From Hirsutella rhossiliensis (lineage: Eukaryota > Ascomycota > Sordariomycetes > Hypocreales > Ophiocordycipitaceae): 64,000 nt of DNA. Shown piece by piece: positions 25,416 through 38,902 of the stretch; the stretch's first letter is position 1, and every line of letters begins with the position of its first letter. The stretch lies in NCBI RefSeq assembly GCF_020360975.1, contig NW_025408669.1:5084001-5148000 (forward strand), in the 5' to 3' direction. The translations under genes were made by a program, and so were the position numbers. The notes beneath the pieces were generated by a model. The model saw only the letters and a list, made by a program, of their open reading frames with translations. It was not told the origin of the DNA and searched no databases.

Positions 25416-25886
25416 TATTATAACTATACCTACTAGGCCGCTAAAAGTCGACCGCGTTAAGTATATAATATAGTTTAACGGATAAATAGTTAGTATAACT
25501 ATTTAATAAATATAAGATCGAGGGGATCGTAGAGATCTAAGTAATCTAGGATTAATAAGATTACTATACTTTATACGATCTAATATTAGGGATTATAGCT
25601 AGGCCTATAATCTAAGGATAGTCTCTATAAGTATATATAGCTACTTACTTTTACTCCTTTAAATAGATAGCTCTCTAGCTTTTAATATATTATAATTATT
25701 ATAATCTCTATTATAATCTTATCTTTAATTCCGATTACTTAATTACCTAGTTATAGTCTATAGTCTATAACCTCCGACTTATTACTAATATAATATACTT
25801 ATTATTACTTAGACCACGCTTTATTATATCTACTAATATAAACCCCTTAATAAGTTTATCCCTTAAAAATAATACCGGTCGTTATA
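25416..25886 (+). repeat. 3' LTR of C (471 bp)
   Basis: Starts TATTATAACTATACC, ends CGGTCGTTATA, and is followed by duplication CCTAG. Same length as the 5' LTR and somewhat less mutated. Confidence 0.85.
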
Positions 25887-28800
25887 CCTAGCTTATTAGC
25901 TAAGCTACTAAATCTAAAATAGTAGTTATAGCTACCCTAAGCCCTTAAGACGCTCTTATCCGCGAGATAAAGGGATAGATTATAGCTTTAACGGCTTATT
26001 TAAATAAACGCTCTCTATCTATTAAATTAAATCGATAGTACTAAGAGCCCTTAACTAATTTTACTAGCTTAAATAGCCCGGCCTTTTAACTAATAAGTAA
26101 AGCTACTTAGCCTATTTTTACCCCTTTCCTAGAAGGTAAGAACCCTAAGTATAGCGACGCTACTAAATTATATATTAAGGTCTTTATAACGTTCTTAAGG
26201 AAGAAGGATAAGTTCTATTTCTTTATCTTAAGTATAAAGAATAAATTTAATAAAGATATATAAACCTTCTAGACTAAGAATAGCTAGATAGTTTATTTAT
26301 ATAACTTACTTAAGGGAAAAGCCCGCTAAGTACTTAAAACCTACTTCTCCTTTAATACTTAACCCTTCTTTAAAGTAATAGAGATAATCTAAGCTTTTAA
26401 GTCTACTTATAGTAATTTAAATAAGCTTTCTAAGGCTCTTAACTACCTATAACGCCTTTAATCTATTATAAATAAGAAGACTAATATTATCGACTTTCTT
26501 ATAAAATTTAACTACTAAACTATAACTAGTTATATACTTAAGGACTAAATAAATTATACCTTATAATAGTATATCCTAGCTAACTTAAATAATAGCCTTT
26601 TAACTAAGACCTATAATAAGTCTATAACCTATAAGGTTTTTTATAGGTTTATTAAAGACGCTATCTACTATTAAAAGAAGAGTATAAGGTAGATATAAAA
26701 CTCTTACTATTTTAACCGATCTCGCTACGCGCTAACTAAGACTACTTTAACTACTACTAAGACTTTAAATAAAACCGGCTCGACCCTTATTACCTCGCGT
26801 AATATTAATAGAGCCTTAACTAATAATAAGGAAAGGGTCTATTAAGATAATAGCACTTACTTTATTTATAAAAAAATAAAGTATCTTTCTTATAAGTATC
26901 TTAACTATACTTATACTATCTCTTATATTACCTTTATCCCTATCCCTATTAACGATTTTAATTAAGATTTAAGAAATAAATAAGACTATTATAAAACTCC
27001 TTAATAGTCCCTAAGGTATTATAAATAGTAAGTAGGTCTAGTAAGTTATTTACTTTATTAAGTTAAGTCTAAGTAAATAGTATAAGCTTACTTACTTACT
27101 CCTTTTATAATATTAAAGCCGAAACCTATTTACTAGTTAGCTTAACTTTTACTTAGTTTACTACTTAAAGACTTAAAGCTTAAATTAAGGAGCTCTTAAG
27201 TTAAATTCCCTTTTAAGACTTTTATAGAAAGCTAGCTAGCTATATTTAAAAATAGCTAGTCGCTACTTTTATTATTAATAGCCGTTTATTTATAAATAAG
27301 ATATTTAATATAGCTAAGTATAATTATAATATCTTTATTAGTCTTTTCTAAATATAGGAAAAGCGCCTCTTACTTAACTACGCCGCTTAATAGATTATCT
27401 AGCTAGATAATCTTCTTACCCTTACTAAGTTCTCCTTAACGATCTAGCTCTCTTATTAAGCCCCGCTCTTAGGTTAGATCGACTATAAGATCTAGGCTAA
27501 CGCTAAGAAGCGGAACCGCCTACTTAAGAAAGAGGAGAAACGCTACTAGATCCTCTATAAGAACTAGCGCCGCTTTAATTAAGCTCCTCTAGCCTCTATC
27601 CTAACCCTATTACTAACTTTATCTCTATTATTTTAGTTTAAGTCTCCGTTTACTAAGAAGTCTATTTATTTTTAGCTTACGACCGCTCTTACTACTAACT
27701 TTATTTCTATTACCTTAGTTTAAGCCTCTAAAGATTAAGCCCTAATTAACGTTTTAGTCTACTAAGTAGAGTCTTATAAGAGATTTAAATAGTAAAATAA
27801 ACTTAAACCGTTAATGCCCTAGGATCTAGTCTAGCTCGAGCTAAGCTCTAGCCTTAACTAGACCGTCCTTAGTACTTAAACTATTACTAAAGTCTCCTTA
27901 AATTAAAATACTAACTAGAAATAAAGTATTCTATTCCTTTAAAGAGAAGACCCTAAGTATATTACTTATATCTATAGTCGTCTACCGCCTTAGCTTACCT
28001 ATTTAAAGGGATTCTTCTTAAAGAAAGAAGCCTATACCTTACCTTTAAGCTAACCTAGTTACGATATAGTCCTAGAGCTTAAAAAGCCTCTTTCGCTAAT
28101 AGGACCCCTATTATACTATATACCTATTAAGTATCTACCTTTAAAAAAAGAGACTATTAACTACCTTTAAGAGATAAAATTTATTAAGCCCGATTTAAGT
28201 TTATATACTATATCTATCCTCTTTACTTTAAAACTAAATACGACCGCTTACTACTTTTATATCGACTACTATTAAGTAAATAATTATCTTAAAAGTTATA
28301 TTACGCTTACTTTATTCTTTAAAGGTATTACTTTTAGTTACTATAAAGCTTAACGCTTTATAAAGATCGATATAATCTAAGCTTTCTATTATCTTTATAT
28401 AGACCTTAACTCTAAATATTTAACTGCCTTTTATACTTATTTTAGAACTTTCTATTAAAAAGTCTTCTTATTTAGTTTAAAGGTAGGTCCCGCTTAGTTC
28501 TTATAGTTTATTAATATATAGCTTTACGATCTCCTTAACTAATACGCTAGCGCTTATATAGATAACGTCTTAATTTACTTAGATAAAGAAAAAGACTACT
28601 AAAAAGACTATTAAGAGGTAATCTAGTAACTTTCTTAAGCTAACCTTTAAAGAGATATTAAGAAGTTTAGATTTAACGTAACTAAGGTTAACTACCTTAG
28701 CGTTTTACTTAAAGCTAGTATAGGCCTTAGTATTAACCCTTAGAAAGTTCGATCGATATAAGACTAAAAGTTTAATAACCTCTAAGACTATACCGCGATC

Positions 28801-31186
28801 CGATTATTTATTAGTATATATAACTTTATTTATATTTTCTACTACTATACCTTAGGAGTATTAAAACCTTTAAACCGGTTACTTAAGAAAGATATTACTT
28901 TTATAATAAGCTTAGAGTAATATAAAGTATTTAATTAACTTAAGCGCTTAGCTATTAAAGCCTTAGTCCTTACTTTCTTTAAACTAAAACTACCGACCTA
29001 ATTAGAGACCGATGCTTCTTAGAATACTATAGCTAGTATTCTATAATAAGAATAGCTTAATTAGACCTAGAAGCTTATTAGATTCTTCTCTAAGACTATA
29101 ACCCTAGCTAAGCGAGCTTATTTAATTTAAGATTAAGAGCTCCTTACCGTTATATAAAGTCTAAAGTACTTCTACTTAAAGCTCTTAGGCTAAAAGTTCG
29201 ATATAATTACTAACTATAAAGCCTTAGTTTATTTCTCTATAAAGCGCTTACTCTTAGTATAATAAATTAAATAGTCTAACTTTCTTACTTAGTTTAATAT
29301 CTATTTCCTCTACCGCTTTAGTCGACTAAATATAGTCGCCGATACCCTTTCTAGGAAGATAGCCGAGCTTCCTACTATAAAAGCCCAGGAAGCTAAGGAA
29401 TATATAGTAACCTTAATCCTTTTAGAAAGGCTAGGCTTCGCGACCGACTCTTTAGACCTTATAGCCGCCGGCTACCTACCCCCTTAGAACTTTAGTCCTA
29501 AACCTAAGCCTACTAAACTATTAGTTCTAAGGGCTATAAGTGCTTTATAGACCCTAGAAAACTAAGGGATATAGTAAACGCTTAATTAAGACCGCTTAGA
29601 ACTAGACTTAAACTTAGTCTTAAAGGGAGCTAAACTTATTTTATTAATCCGCTAAGAGAACCTCTTTTAAGACCTTAGTACTTATAAAATATACTTAATT
29701 ATACTAGCCTAGACCTTAAATAAGTAGACGTTTCTTTAGACCGCGCTTATTTATAAAGCCTCTAAGCCTTAAATCTTTACTTATACTAAATAGAATAAAG
29801 TAATTAAGCTACTTTAATAAGACTTTTACTAGCTAAGGATAAAGGAAGATATCCGTTATTATATTCGGAACTACTATAACTACCGCTATAATAAATCCCC
29901 TTAAGATAAGACCCTTAAACTACTTTATCTACTACTTATACTAACTTTTATTTAAGAGTATATTAAATATAATAGGAAGGATATTCTAAAAGACTATTAT
30001 AGATATAACTATATTTAGACCTTTATTTATAAGCTAAGCTAGATTATCGCTATACTCTTAGGAAAGAAAAATAATATAGTAAAAGTCTTAGCTAGCTACT
30101 ACTTCTACTACCTCTATCGTTTCTTTAATATACCCTTTATATAGATTTCTAATAATACTAGATAGTTTATTTCTACCTTCCTTATAGAGATTAACTAGCT
30201 TATAAGAACGAAGTATCGTTATAAAAGCTCCTTATACCCTTAGACCTAAGGGGGTATAAAAGTTATAAATTAATACTTAGATTAAAAGCTATAATTCTAT
30301 ATAATAAAGCATTAAAATAACTAGAGTTCCTTACTACCCGCTCTTAACTTTACTTATAACTTATCTTAGTACTCTTTTATTAATATAGTACTATTAAAAG
30401 TAGCCCTAAGCTAAGATATCTAGAACCCCCTATTACTACCCCCGACTAATAAGACCGCTGCTACTAGACCCGCTACTAGAGCTAGGGAACTTATATAAAC
30501 CGCCTAGGAAACCTAGGAAGACGCTAGGAATACTACTACCGCCGCTTAAGAACGTTAGAAGGAATAAACTAATAGGAAATAATAACTAACTAAATTTACT
30601 ATCGATAACTAAGTTTTTCTTAGTAGGAAAGGCTTTACTATAAACGCTCTAACTACTTAGCTAAATAACTAATAGTTAGGTCCGTTTATAATCCTAAAAG
30701 AACGCGGTTATAGCTATATACTATAGCTGCCTAAGTTATATAAAATAAAGAACCTATTTTACGCCGACCGTCTTTAAAAAGCAGCCGATAACCCCTTACC
30801 CTAGTAGATCTAGACACCTCCGCTACCTAAGGAGATTAACGGAGAACCTAAGTAAAAGGTTAATTAAGTCTAGTAGTCTTAAGTAACTAATAAGAGTTAA
30901 CGACTAAAATACTAAGTCTTATAAAAGGGATATAACCTTAATAAGACTTAGTACTTAGCTAGGAACTTTTATAAAGTACTAATAGTATTAAAGGTATTCT
31001 ATAATAAATATTTAGATATAGTAGGCTTACCCGTTAACTTATAATACTAGATTAAATATACTATAGTAAAGGAGAGCTATAAGGAACGAGAAAATAATAA
31101 TATAGCTAAGAAAGCTATAAAACTAAGAACCTACTACTATAACTAACTACCTTAATATATATATTAAGGCCTTAGATAAAGGGTAG
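25887..31186 (+). pseudogene. Ty3/gypsy D gag-pol remnant with chromodomain
   Basis: A second gypsy family, distinct from C. A gag-like region is about 26100-27000. It contains a zinc knuckle near 26856-26910 in which the Cys/His codons have become Tyr codons. RT is near 28180-28700, with RFIKIDII and AFYYLYIDL flanking an in-frame TAA. RNase H is near 28990-29350 (LETDAS, DTLSRK). Integrase includes a Pro-Thr-Gly-Gly segment near 30230-30265, matching the HPQTxG-type motif. The C-terminal chromodomain is about 30830-30990 (VTNKSxRLKYxVLxKGY). Stops sit where Gln or Trp is expected. The 3' UTR runs to the LTR at 31187. Confidence 0.75.
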
Positions 31187-31448
31187 TATTATAACCTTAT
31201 ACGCTAGTATAAAGATACTAGCGTAAAACCTTACTAGTATTATATACCTAAGTAGTATTACGTGCCTATATATAACCTTATACTTACTTAAGCGCTACTA
31301 AGGTAACCTTATATATATATATATTAGGGCTAGCTTAGTTATATAGTTTAGTCTTTCTTTCTTACTCCTTAGCTTTAAGTCTTTATTTATAGTACTAATA
31401 TATCTTTATAGCTATTAAGGCTAATATATACCTAGCTATAATATTATA
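31187..31448 (+). repeat. 3' LTR of gypsy D (about 260 bp)
   Basis: Follows polypurine AAAGGGTAG and starts TATTATAACC. It contains a GCTAGTAT-type inverted pair near 31205-31225. The right boundary is estimated from where minus-strand copia F coding sequence resumes; the partner LTR lies outside the window, so the end cannot be fixed. Confidence 0.6.
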
Positions 31449-32115
31449 TAGGTAAAGAGGGTAAAGTACTTAAAGCTACTATAGCTAAGAACTAGCCCTA
31501 AGTATAGGTTAAAGCTAAATTAAACCCCTGCCCCTTATAGCTAGAAAGTAAGCTCTACTTATAAGACTTCCTTATAAGCCTTACTTATAGTATAGACTTC
31601 GTACTTATATCTAGATAGTCTATTTAATTATATACTAAGGTATTAACTTAAGAGCTTCTTAAGGGCCCTTAGACTAAGGTACTTAAGGTATTAATACTAT
31701 AAGTTACCTAGGCCTTCTATTTAGGGCCTTAGTTACTAGCTTATAAGAAAAATACTATTACGATCCTTTCTAAGACTCGCGATAATATATTAGTCCTCGA
31801 AATCTTTTAGTTATATAAGCTAATAGCTTATAGGCTTATAATAAAGCGTGCCGTTAATTTAGTTTTAATAGACCTTAGCTTAAATCCCTTATTATACTAA
31901 AAACACGCTTATAGGCATCTTAGGGATATAATAGCTATTATTAAAGTATAATTTAACCCCTTAGTTTAGTATAATTACTACTAAGCCTACCCCTTAAACT
32001 TAAAGGGAATTTTCCCTAGCTCTAACTTCCTTAGTAGATCCCTAGGTAAAGGACTCCTCCTTAAACTACCTTAGGTTATTAAAGATATAAACGCTTGCCC
32101 TTAAATCGTAGATAA
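31449..32115 (-). pseudogene. copia F pol fragment: protease and start of the next domain
   Basis: Minus-strand reading shows a copia aspartic protease C-terminal half (GVKLYFNNSYYIPKMPI) and then, beyond about 31700, a pre-integrase-like stretch. It is continuous, after removal of copia E, with gag and protease sequence at 37083-38310. The last five bases, 32111-32115 GATAA, are the left duplication of E. It is heavily RIPed, unlike the F sequence right of E. Confidence 0.7.
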
Positions 32116-32273
32116 TATTAAAGGACTTTAGTAGGATCTAAAAGGTTTTATAGATATAGCGACTATATCGCCTAAGTCTATATAGACTCGGATTATTATT
32201 ATATTTATAGCTAGATAGATAAGTATTAATAAATTACTTACTTATCCTTTCTAATCTATAAGTATAGATAATA
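32116..32273 (+). repeat. 5' LTR of copia E (158 bp)
   Basis: Starts TATTAAAGGACTTTAG and ends TATAGATAATA. Nearly all differences from the 3' copy are C-to-T or G-to-A. A possible primer site, AGTTATAACCCC, follows at 32274. Confidence 0.9.
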
Positions 32274-32389
32274 AGTTATAACCCCTCGCGCTTTTACTTA
32301 CTTAACTTTAGCTTTAAATAAAGTATATTAGAGCTAACTTTAGTTTATAGTAAGATATCGCTTAAATAACTTATACTTTAACTAAGGTA

Positions 32390-35300
32390 AACTATCTAGA
32401 TTATCTTTAGCTAAAATAACTAAAGCCTCTCTTTAACTTCCTAAAATTCCTATTCTTAAGGAAGAGTTAAATCTTAAAGAATAAAAGGATATACTTATTT
32501 AGACCCTAGAGGTCTAAGGTCTAAAAGATTATATCCTTATAGAAGTCCTAGAGCCTATAGACTAAGTAGAATAAGGAAAATAAAAGTATAACTAAGTAAA
32601 GGTTATACTAATTATTAAAGGTTCTATTTTACTAGTTTAAACGACCCTTAAAGCGGCTAGGTAGAGCCGATTTATAGAGGAGGATCTAAAAGTTCTTTAT
32701 AAACATATTTAATAAGTAATTCTAAATGTTTCTATAAATATAACTAGAGACCTTATACCCGAGTTTAGTAGTATAAGCTATAAGACTTCGATAGCTTAAC
32801 AGCTTATTAAATCCGTATTTAGTACCTAAAGCGATATATAAAAGAATTAAACTATAGCTTTAATAATAAAGTATACTTATAGTTTACTATTAAAGGACTT
32901 CGTAAAGTATATCCTTAGTAGTATACCTTCCTTAAATAAGATATAAATAAAAGCTCTTTAATATAAGAGAATCTTATAATAGAGATATACGCTAAAGCTA
33001 ATAAGGAAAAGATAGATATAGCGCTCTTAATACTATCTATAAATAGTAATAAAGTATCCGCTACTTAACGTACCTTAGGTCTCTTTACTTAATCTTAAAA
33101 ACCTTAGTTTAAGTAGACTAAAAGATTCTACCTAACTTATAATAGATCGTACTAGGTTAGATTACCTATATATTCCTTCTATAAAAGATATTACTAAGGT
33201 AAAGATATAGAGTGTTTTATAAAGCACTTAGAAAAACTTAAAGAATTCTATTACTAGAGAAATAAGTAGACGAACGTTAAGCTTACCTAAGAAGACGTTT
33301 TAATTAATTAGAATGCTTCTTAAATAGTATTTACTTTTAATAGCGGCCTTATTAGAATATCGATTACGCTTAAGGCGGCTTAGCTAACTAAACTAAGCTA
33401 AGCTATTTAATATACCTTTAAGAGTTAGACGCTTACTTATAATAGTATTATTAATAACTTAGGAGTAAGTAATTATACCTTTAATAACCTAAAATAGTTT
33501 AAGGATATTAAGGAATTACTATAAGAACTCTTATTTACGTTAGCTAATAAGGGGGATCTAGTAGCTAAGGTAATAGGCATAGCTTATATATAGGCTAAAC
33601 GGTTAGATAGACTAATAACTAAGATAAATCTCGGCTACTTAGTTTATTATCCTACCGCGCTAATTAACATTCTTAGCTTAGGTTAGCTAAGAGCTAATAA
33701 AGCGATTTATAATAGCTTTAAAGACTATATTATCTATAAGGACTTTAAGATAGAGATAGCTATAATCGATTAGATTAATAATATAGTAGTTATCCGATTA
33801 GAAACCCTAATAATTTAATAATAAAACTAAGGTAATATACTCTTAGTAGTATCTTATTAAGTTATATATAAGCGATTAATATATATATTACTAGAAATCG
33901 TTCTTAAGGCCTATAAATAAGCAACGATTAAAATCTTAAATAAGAAAGTAAAGGAATACTATTATAGGATATACTACCTCGTAAAGTCTACTTTAATCGT
34001 TAGTCGTACGCCGCTTATATAACTAGCCTAACTACTAAGTCTCGTTTAAATCGACCTTATCGAGAATAAGCTACTAGGTTATTGCTGATTTCGCTATATA
34101 TAGTATATAGTAGATACTTATTATAAATACTATTAGGTTCGATTTCTTTAATATAAAGATAAGCTCTTTTAAGCTATAAAAGATTTTAATACTTATATTT
34201 AATAAATAACTAAATATTAGGTCTAAGAATATAGTATAGATAATAATATATCTTTTAACTAAATAATAAAGTTAATACCCTAGGCCTAGGTAAACGGAAT
34301 TATTCTTAAACTAACTATACTTAGTATACCTAAATAGAATAGATTAATAGAGAGGGCTAGATTAAAGATTATATAGCTCGCTTAATATATTATAATTTAC
34401 TCTAAGCTTTTAGAATTCTTATAGCCCTATACTTAAGAATCTATTATTAAAGTTCTTAACTTAATTTTATATAAATCTAATTAAGAACTCTTACCTTATA
34501 AGGTCTTTACTAGTTTTCTTTAAGTTAATAAGGAACTTTATAAACCTTATATTCGCTGCCTATATATATTTAGTTATATTATATACGTATATATTAAGAA
34601 AGAATAACGTATATAGGCTAGGAAGATAGCTTTAAGAGCTAAAGAAGGAAAGTTAGTTAGCTAGGAAGGTATTTATAGTAAAATATACTATATTTATATA
34701 CTAGCTTAGAATCGAATTATCTAGGTATATAATATTCGCTTTTATAAGAAACTCTTCTAGGAACTATAAAAGTTAGTAAGCGCTAAAGAAGTTAATATAA
34801 TTAAGTATAAAGCTATGCTTTTCGATAAAGTTTAAGAAAAAGAAGCTAAAGTAACTATCGTTAAGCGAATATTTAATTTACTATTAACTATCGAACTAAG
34901 AGGAAGGACGACTAATAAGGGTCTATCTATTAAAGAAATATAAGACTATTATCTACTAATACTAAAGATAATATAAGAGCTAGATAAATCCTATAATTCT
35001 TTTATAAATACTTTATTAGACTTTAAAGATAGCTAGGAAATTAACGGACTAGCTAATAAATAGCTAATCTCTCTAGAAATAAGTAAGACTTATACTACGC
35101 CGGTTATAAGTTTACCTTAACCGAGTTATTAAAACGCGGAGCGACTTATAGGGTACTATTAAAAGCTTTATCGCGGTAATTTAAGAGATTAAGCTTTAGC
35201 TTTATTACCCCTAAATATAGTCTCTTTAATAAACCGTTTAGAAATACTTTATTTAATAGTAATAAAAGCGGAAAGCTTTATAAACTCGCTATAAAGGCTA

Positions 35301-36650
35301 CCTATTCCTAAGTTATATAGAAAGGCTTAAGTATCCTTAGATTAAGAGATAAAGTAGAAACTAGTATTTAATAAGTAGTATAAGTACCTCTAAGATTAAA
35401 GTATATAAATACTAGAAGAATTACCTTACGATATAAAACTACTTCCTAGAAAATAGGTTTTTAAAAAAAGAAACTGCTAATAAAAGAACTAGTTAGTAGA
35501 GCCTACTAGGTTATCTATAAGAATTTTAAGGAATACGATAGCTAGGCAGTCTAGGATATATATACTACCGTTATAAGTATAATATTAGTTAAATTATTCT
35601 TAATATAGATAGTAATTCTCGACCTCGAATATTATTAGTTTAATATTACTATAGCCTTTTTAAATACGGATATACCTAAGGGTATAAATATCTATATTAT
35701 ATAGCTAGAAAGCTATAAGAATAGTATAAGTAGAGTTTATCTTTTAAAGAAAGCTCTATATAGCCTATAAAAGAGCTTACTTTAGTAGTTTCTTATAATT
35801 ATACTTATTTTAAAGACCCTTAGATTCTAGCCCCTTAACGTAGATCTCTATCTATTTAAGGACGAAAAGCAAGGCTATATTTTAATCTTTTATATAGACG
35901 ATATACTAGTCGCTATACTAATAAAAGAGATAGTCTTCTACGTTAAAGAGTAGCTTTAATCGTTCTTTAAGCTAAAAGACCTTAGTAAAGTAAACGACTT
36001 CCTTAGATATACCGTTATTAAAGATAGGCTAAATAAGCGCGTATATTTCTTATAAGAGAAGTTTACTAAGAAAATTATATCTAAGTATAGATATTAGACG
36101 CTTAATATAGTAATAATACTATAGCCCTAAGGATTTAAGCTTCTATCTACTTAAGCGTTTAATAAATCTCTCTAGAAATCCTATATTAAATAAACTAGCT
36201 TACTAAACTTTCTTTTAACTAAGATAAGACCTAATATTACGTATATAATAAACCGTCTTTATAAAGTTAATACTAAGCAGTCTAAATAGTATATATAGTT
36301 ACTTAAATACCTTTTTAAGTATCTTATTAGTACTAAGAACTTATCTCTATACTTAGGTAGAAAATACTCTATTACTAATCTACTACTTCTTACCTTCGTA
36401 GATATAGCGTTCGCTAACTAAATACTAATATACTCGACTACTAGCTATATCGTTCTTCTTATAGGTTATCTAATCTTATAGAAATCTAGTAGGCAGATAA
36501 TTATAGCACTATCTATAATAGAAGCTAAGTTTATAAATCTTATACTAACTAGGTAAGCTTTACTATAGATAAACCGTATTATTTAAAATTAAAGGATTTA
36601 ATCTATAAAACTAATAATTATATTTATAGACTTACGTAACGCCTAGCTTA
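32390..36650 (+). pseudogene. copia E gag-pol remnant
   Basis: RT and RNase H are clear. LKKALYSL is near 35740, the catalytic motif FYIDDILVA is near 35886, and YSTTSYIVLL followed by KSSRQ is near 36430-36500 (RNase H). Another RNase H stretch, ALSIIEAKFINL, is near 36505-36540. Gag and integrase are too decayed to place exactly but occupy roughly 32390-34700. Many RIP stops and frameshifts. The element is shorter than copia A and B and belongs to a different copia lineage. Confidence 0.75.
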
Positions 36651-36910
36651 TAGTACTTAACCTAATAAAATCGGCATAAACCCGCTATATCGACGTCCGT
36701 TATAAATAGATTATTAACCGAGTAACTTAAGGAGACTTTAATATCTAATATATCTTAATATAGGATATAATAGCTAACGGACTAATAAAGCTACTTACCT
36801 AGGACCGTTACGTTACGTTTATTCGATAACTTAGACTTACCTATCTTATAAATACCTAATCCTATATTCTAAACTTTAGGTATTCGATCTTATTTTTTTC
36901 TAGCTATATC

Positions 36911-37082
36911 TAGCTACGGGGGGGTATTAGAGGACTCTAGTAGGATCTAGAAGGTTCTATAGATATAGCGACTCCGTCGCCTAAGTCTATATAGACTCGG
37001 ATCATTATTATATCTATAGCTAGATAGACAAGCATTAATAGATTGCTCACTCATCCTTTCTAATCCGCAGGTGCGGACAACA
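36911..37082 (+). repeat. polypurine tract and 3' LTR of copia E
   Basis: GGGGGGG ends at 36924 and the LTR spans 36925-37082 (158 bp), ending GCGGACAACA. CpA and TpG reappear in its right half, marking a change from heavy to light RIP. Confidence 0.9.
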
Positions 37083-38310
37083 GATAACTTTATCAACGAG
37101 GGGCTCGCGGTTCTATTGCATGTGGTGAACCCGGGAGACTATATAAACCTTGCCCCCAGCGTTGCCACTGCCGTTATTGTTTAGGATCGTGATATTGTTG
37201 TCGGATCCCTCTTTTATCTATGGCTTCTATGCTAGAGCCTTTTCCTTCTCGTGAGGATTCTCTTTAAAGCGCTTAGTGATACGAGCCTTCTGATCTTAGG
37301 TTAGATTCCAGCCCTTAGGGGGGTCCTTGTTAAATATCACCCTAAAGGTCCAGCAATTGACCCACCAGTTATCTTTCTTAACGACGTGGCTTCTATAGGC
37401 TGGACACTTTTTCCGGGTGGTCCCGGCCCCTATTATTGTTGTAGGCGTTTGGCCTGCTTAATTGACGGTCTTTATTGGCTTCCCCTTTTTCCTAATCCTA
37501 ACCTCCCTTTTAAAGTCTATAATAACTATTCGGAGCGGCGTTTTAAGGGCATTTAGGCGTTAAAGCAATAAGTTATTAGACCGTACGTTCGAGGCCCATA
37601 TGACATCCTAATCCTCGAGGGCCTTAAGGAAGTCCTGCCTAACTTTCGTATTGTTAATCGTAGAGACCTTTAGATCCCGTAAATTAAGGATAACTTGGTC
37701 TAGCTGGTCGGCCTAAACCTTCCAGTCGCGGACCCCTTTCTTATTGATAACCTGCTAATAGCGGTCATCGATAAGGGTCTTCTCTTCCTTAATAGAGGGA
37801 AGAACCTTCTAACGAAGCTCTCGAATCTTATCTCGAGCTATTAGCTATAGGAGGGTCTCCCCTTGGAGTCCCTCACTGATTGAGTTCTTAATAGCTTCCT
37901 GAATCTGCTATAGGGCTTTATTCCTAGCCTTATACCGATCGTATTGCTTTAAGTTGACTTTTTCCTAGTGGCGGAATTCCTCCCTAGCTTCCTAGAGACT
38001 TTCGACGTAATCTTCCTTGGCCTCCCTAAACCTGGCCTTATTCTCGAAGGCTGCTCTCAGGGGCTTTAGCCCAATAGACTCAACAGCGTCGCTCCAGCTA
38101 AGGTCTGCGGGTTCTTTTAACATCGAGGTTCTATCGGGATCAACGTAATCCTAGACCTCATGCGTGACCGCAAGAGACTTAATTCCCCTGGTCTAGGGGG
38201 TCCAGTCTAAGCTCTCCTTGAGCTTAGTGATATATACCTCCTTGCCTTGCGCCGGGAGGGTTATTTTGCTGGAGTTAGTGATGACCTCCTTTTCTTTAAA
38301 GGAGGGATGC
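37083..38310 (-). pseudogene. copia F gag and N-terminal protease
   Basis: Minus strand from about 38310 down to 37083. The Gag part is helical and charged, with an LDQVILNLRDLKVSTINN-like stretch near 37690. It ends in a Cys-rich zinc-binding segment near 37380-37410 that starts KKCPAYRSH, with one Cys codon apparently changed to Tyr. The protease then begins, with DxxASVYIFNN near the E insertion; the TTA-AGG codons fit RIP of a DSGAS active site. Stops are few (TAG/TAA at Trp/Gln positions). The start codon is not identified. The frame continues left of E at 32115. Confidence 0.7.
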
Positions 38311-38409
38311 AACGAATGCCTATATGACCTAATTGACTAGGTCCTCACGTCAACACCATAGGAGAGGGGTTATTGGCCGCGTTGGGGCTCGTGATAGCCT
38401 TAAATGGGT

Positions 38410-38687
38410 TGTTGCCGAGTGAAAGATGCCCTAGTCATGCAACCGGGCTCATAACTGTCGGTGAAATGTTATGTCAATACACATCGGAATAAGGGGGTCA
38501 TATAGCTAGGCTCAGGATGCATGTTCTCTCTCTAAAGGGGCAGTCTAAAGGGGCTATTTATATAAGAGGTCTTAGGGACATCTGGGGACCTCCTAAGTAA
38601 GGGGCTTTACCCACGCATATGTGGCTATGCCCACGCATAAAGTGGTAGCCTTCCTTACTCAGGAAGTCTTGATGCGTTCCTGTTACA
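38410..38687 (-). repeat. probable 5' LTR of copia F (278 bp)
   Basis: In element sense it would start TGTAACAGGAACGC and end CTCGGCAACA, giving TGT..ACA ends. A TATA-like TATATAAATAG lies inside near 38555 on the minus strand. The internal side carries TATCACGAGCCC (38385-38396), a possible primer site. The second LTR is outside the window, so the boundaries rest on the ends alone. Confidence 0.45.
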
Positions 38688-38902
38688 TAGGCCAGGGATC
38701 CCTTCTCCAGGTCCCCCCCCAACGTGGCTGCCCTGGTCCGCCGACAATAACTTAACTACGACAACCTTACTACCGTACCAATGACAATAAACGACCACCG
38801 CCCAGCGACCGAGCCGACGAAGTAGCAGTCTGATCCGGCAGTACAATAACCGGGGATTTGGCTATGACACTGGCAGAGCACCTCAGTATGGCTTCACAGC
38901 TG

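Larger units (their letters stand above)
17993..25886 (+). mobile_element. Ty3/gypsy element C (chromodomain type), complete, heavily RIPed
   Basis: A 7894-bp element with two 471-bp LTRs. Target duplications are CTTAG (17988-17992) and CCTAG (25887-25891), which differ only by a RIP-type C-to-T change. Order is gag with zinc knuckle, protease, RT, RNase H, integrase, chromodomain, which makes it a fungal chromodomain-type Ty3/gypsy element. It is the same family as G1 and G3. Almost all CpA is lost. Confidence 0.9.
32116..37082 (+). mobile_element. copia element E, complete, short LTRs
   Basis: A 4967-bp Ty1/copia element with two 158-bp LTRs and target duplication GATAA at 32111-32115 and 37083-37087. 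It is inserted in the protease region of copia F, in the opposite orientation. The left LTR is fully RIPed while the right part of the right LTR is nearly intact. Confidence 0.9.

Noticed and set aside
1..37000. Centromeric or organellar origin because of extreme AT content
   Set aside because: The AT bias follows CpA loss with CpG retained and RIP-type differences between paired LTRs, which explains it without a centromere or mitochondrial source.
31500..37182. A plus-strand frame that reads across the copia E insertion and ends at a TAG near 37180, looking like a gene split by E
   Set aside because: The minus strand of the same DNA gives a copia protease in the right order with gag and with RIP-explained active-site codons. 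The plus frame matches nothing and contains many stops left of E.
38655..38846. 63-codon minus-strand ORF downstream of the J-domain-like gene
   Set aside because: It spans the proposed outer end of the copia F LTR, has no domain, and is likely fortuitous.
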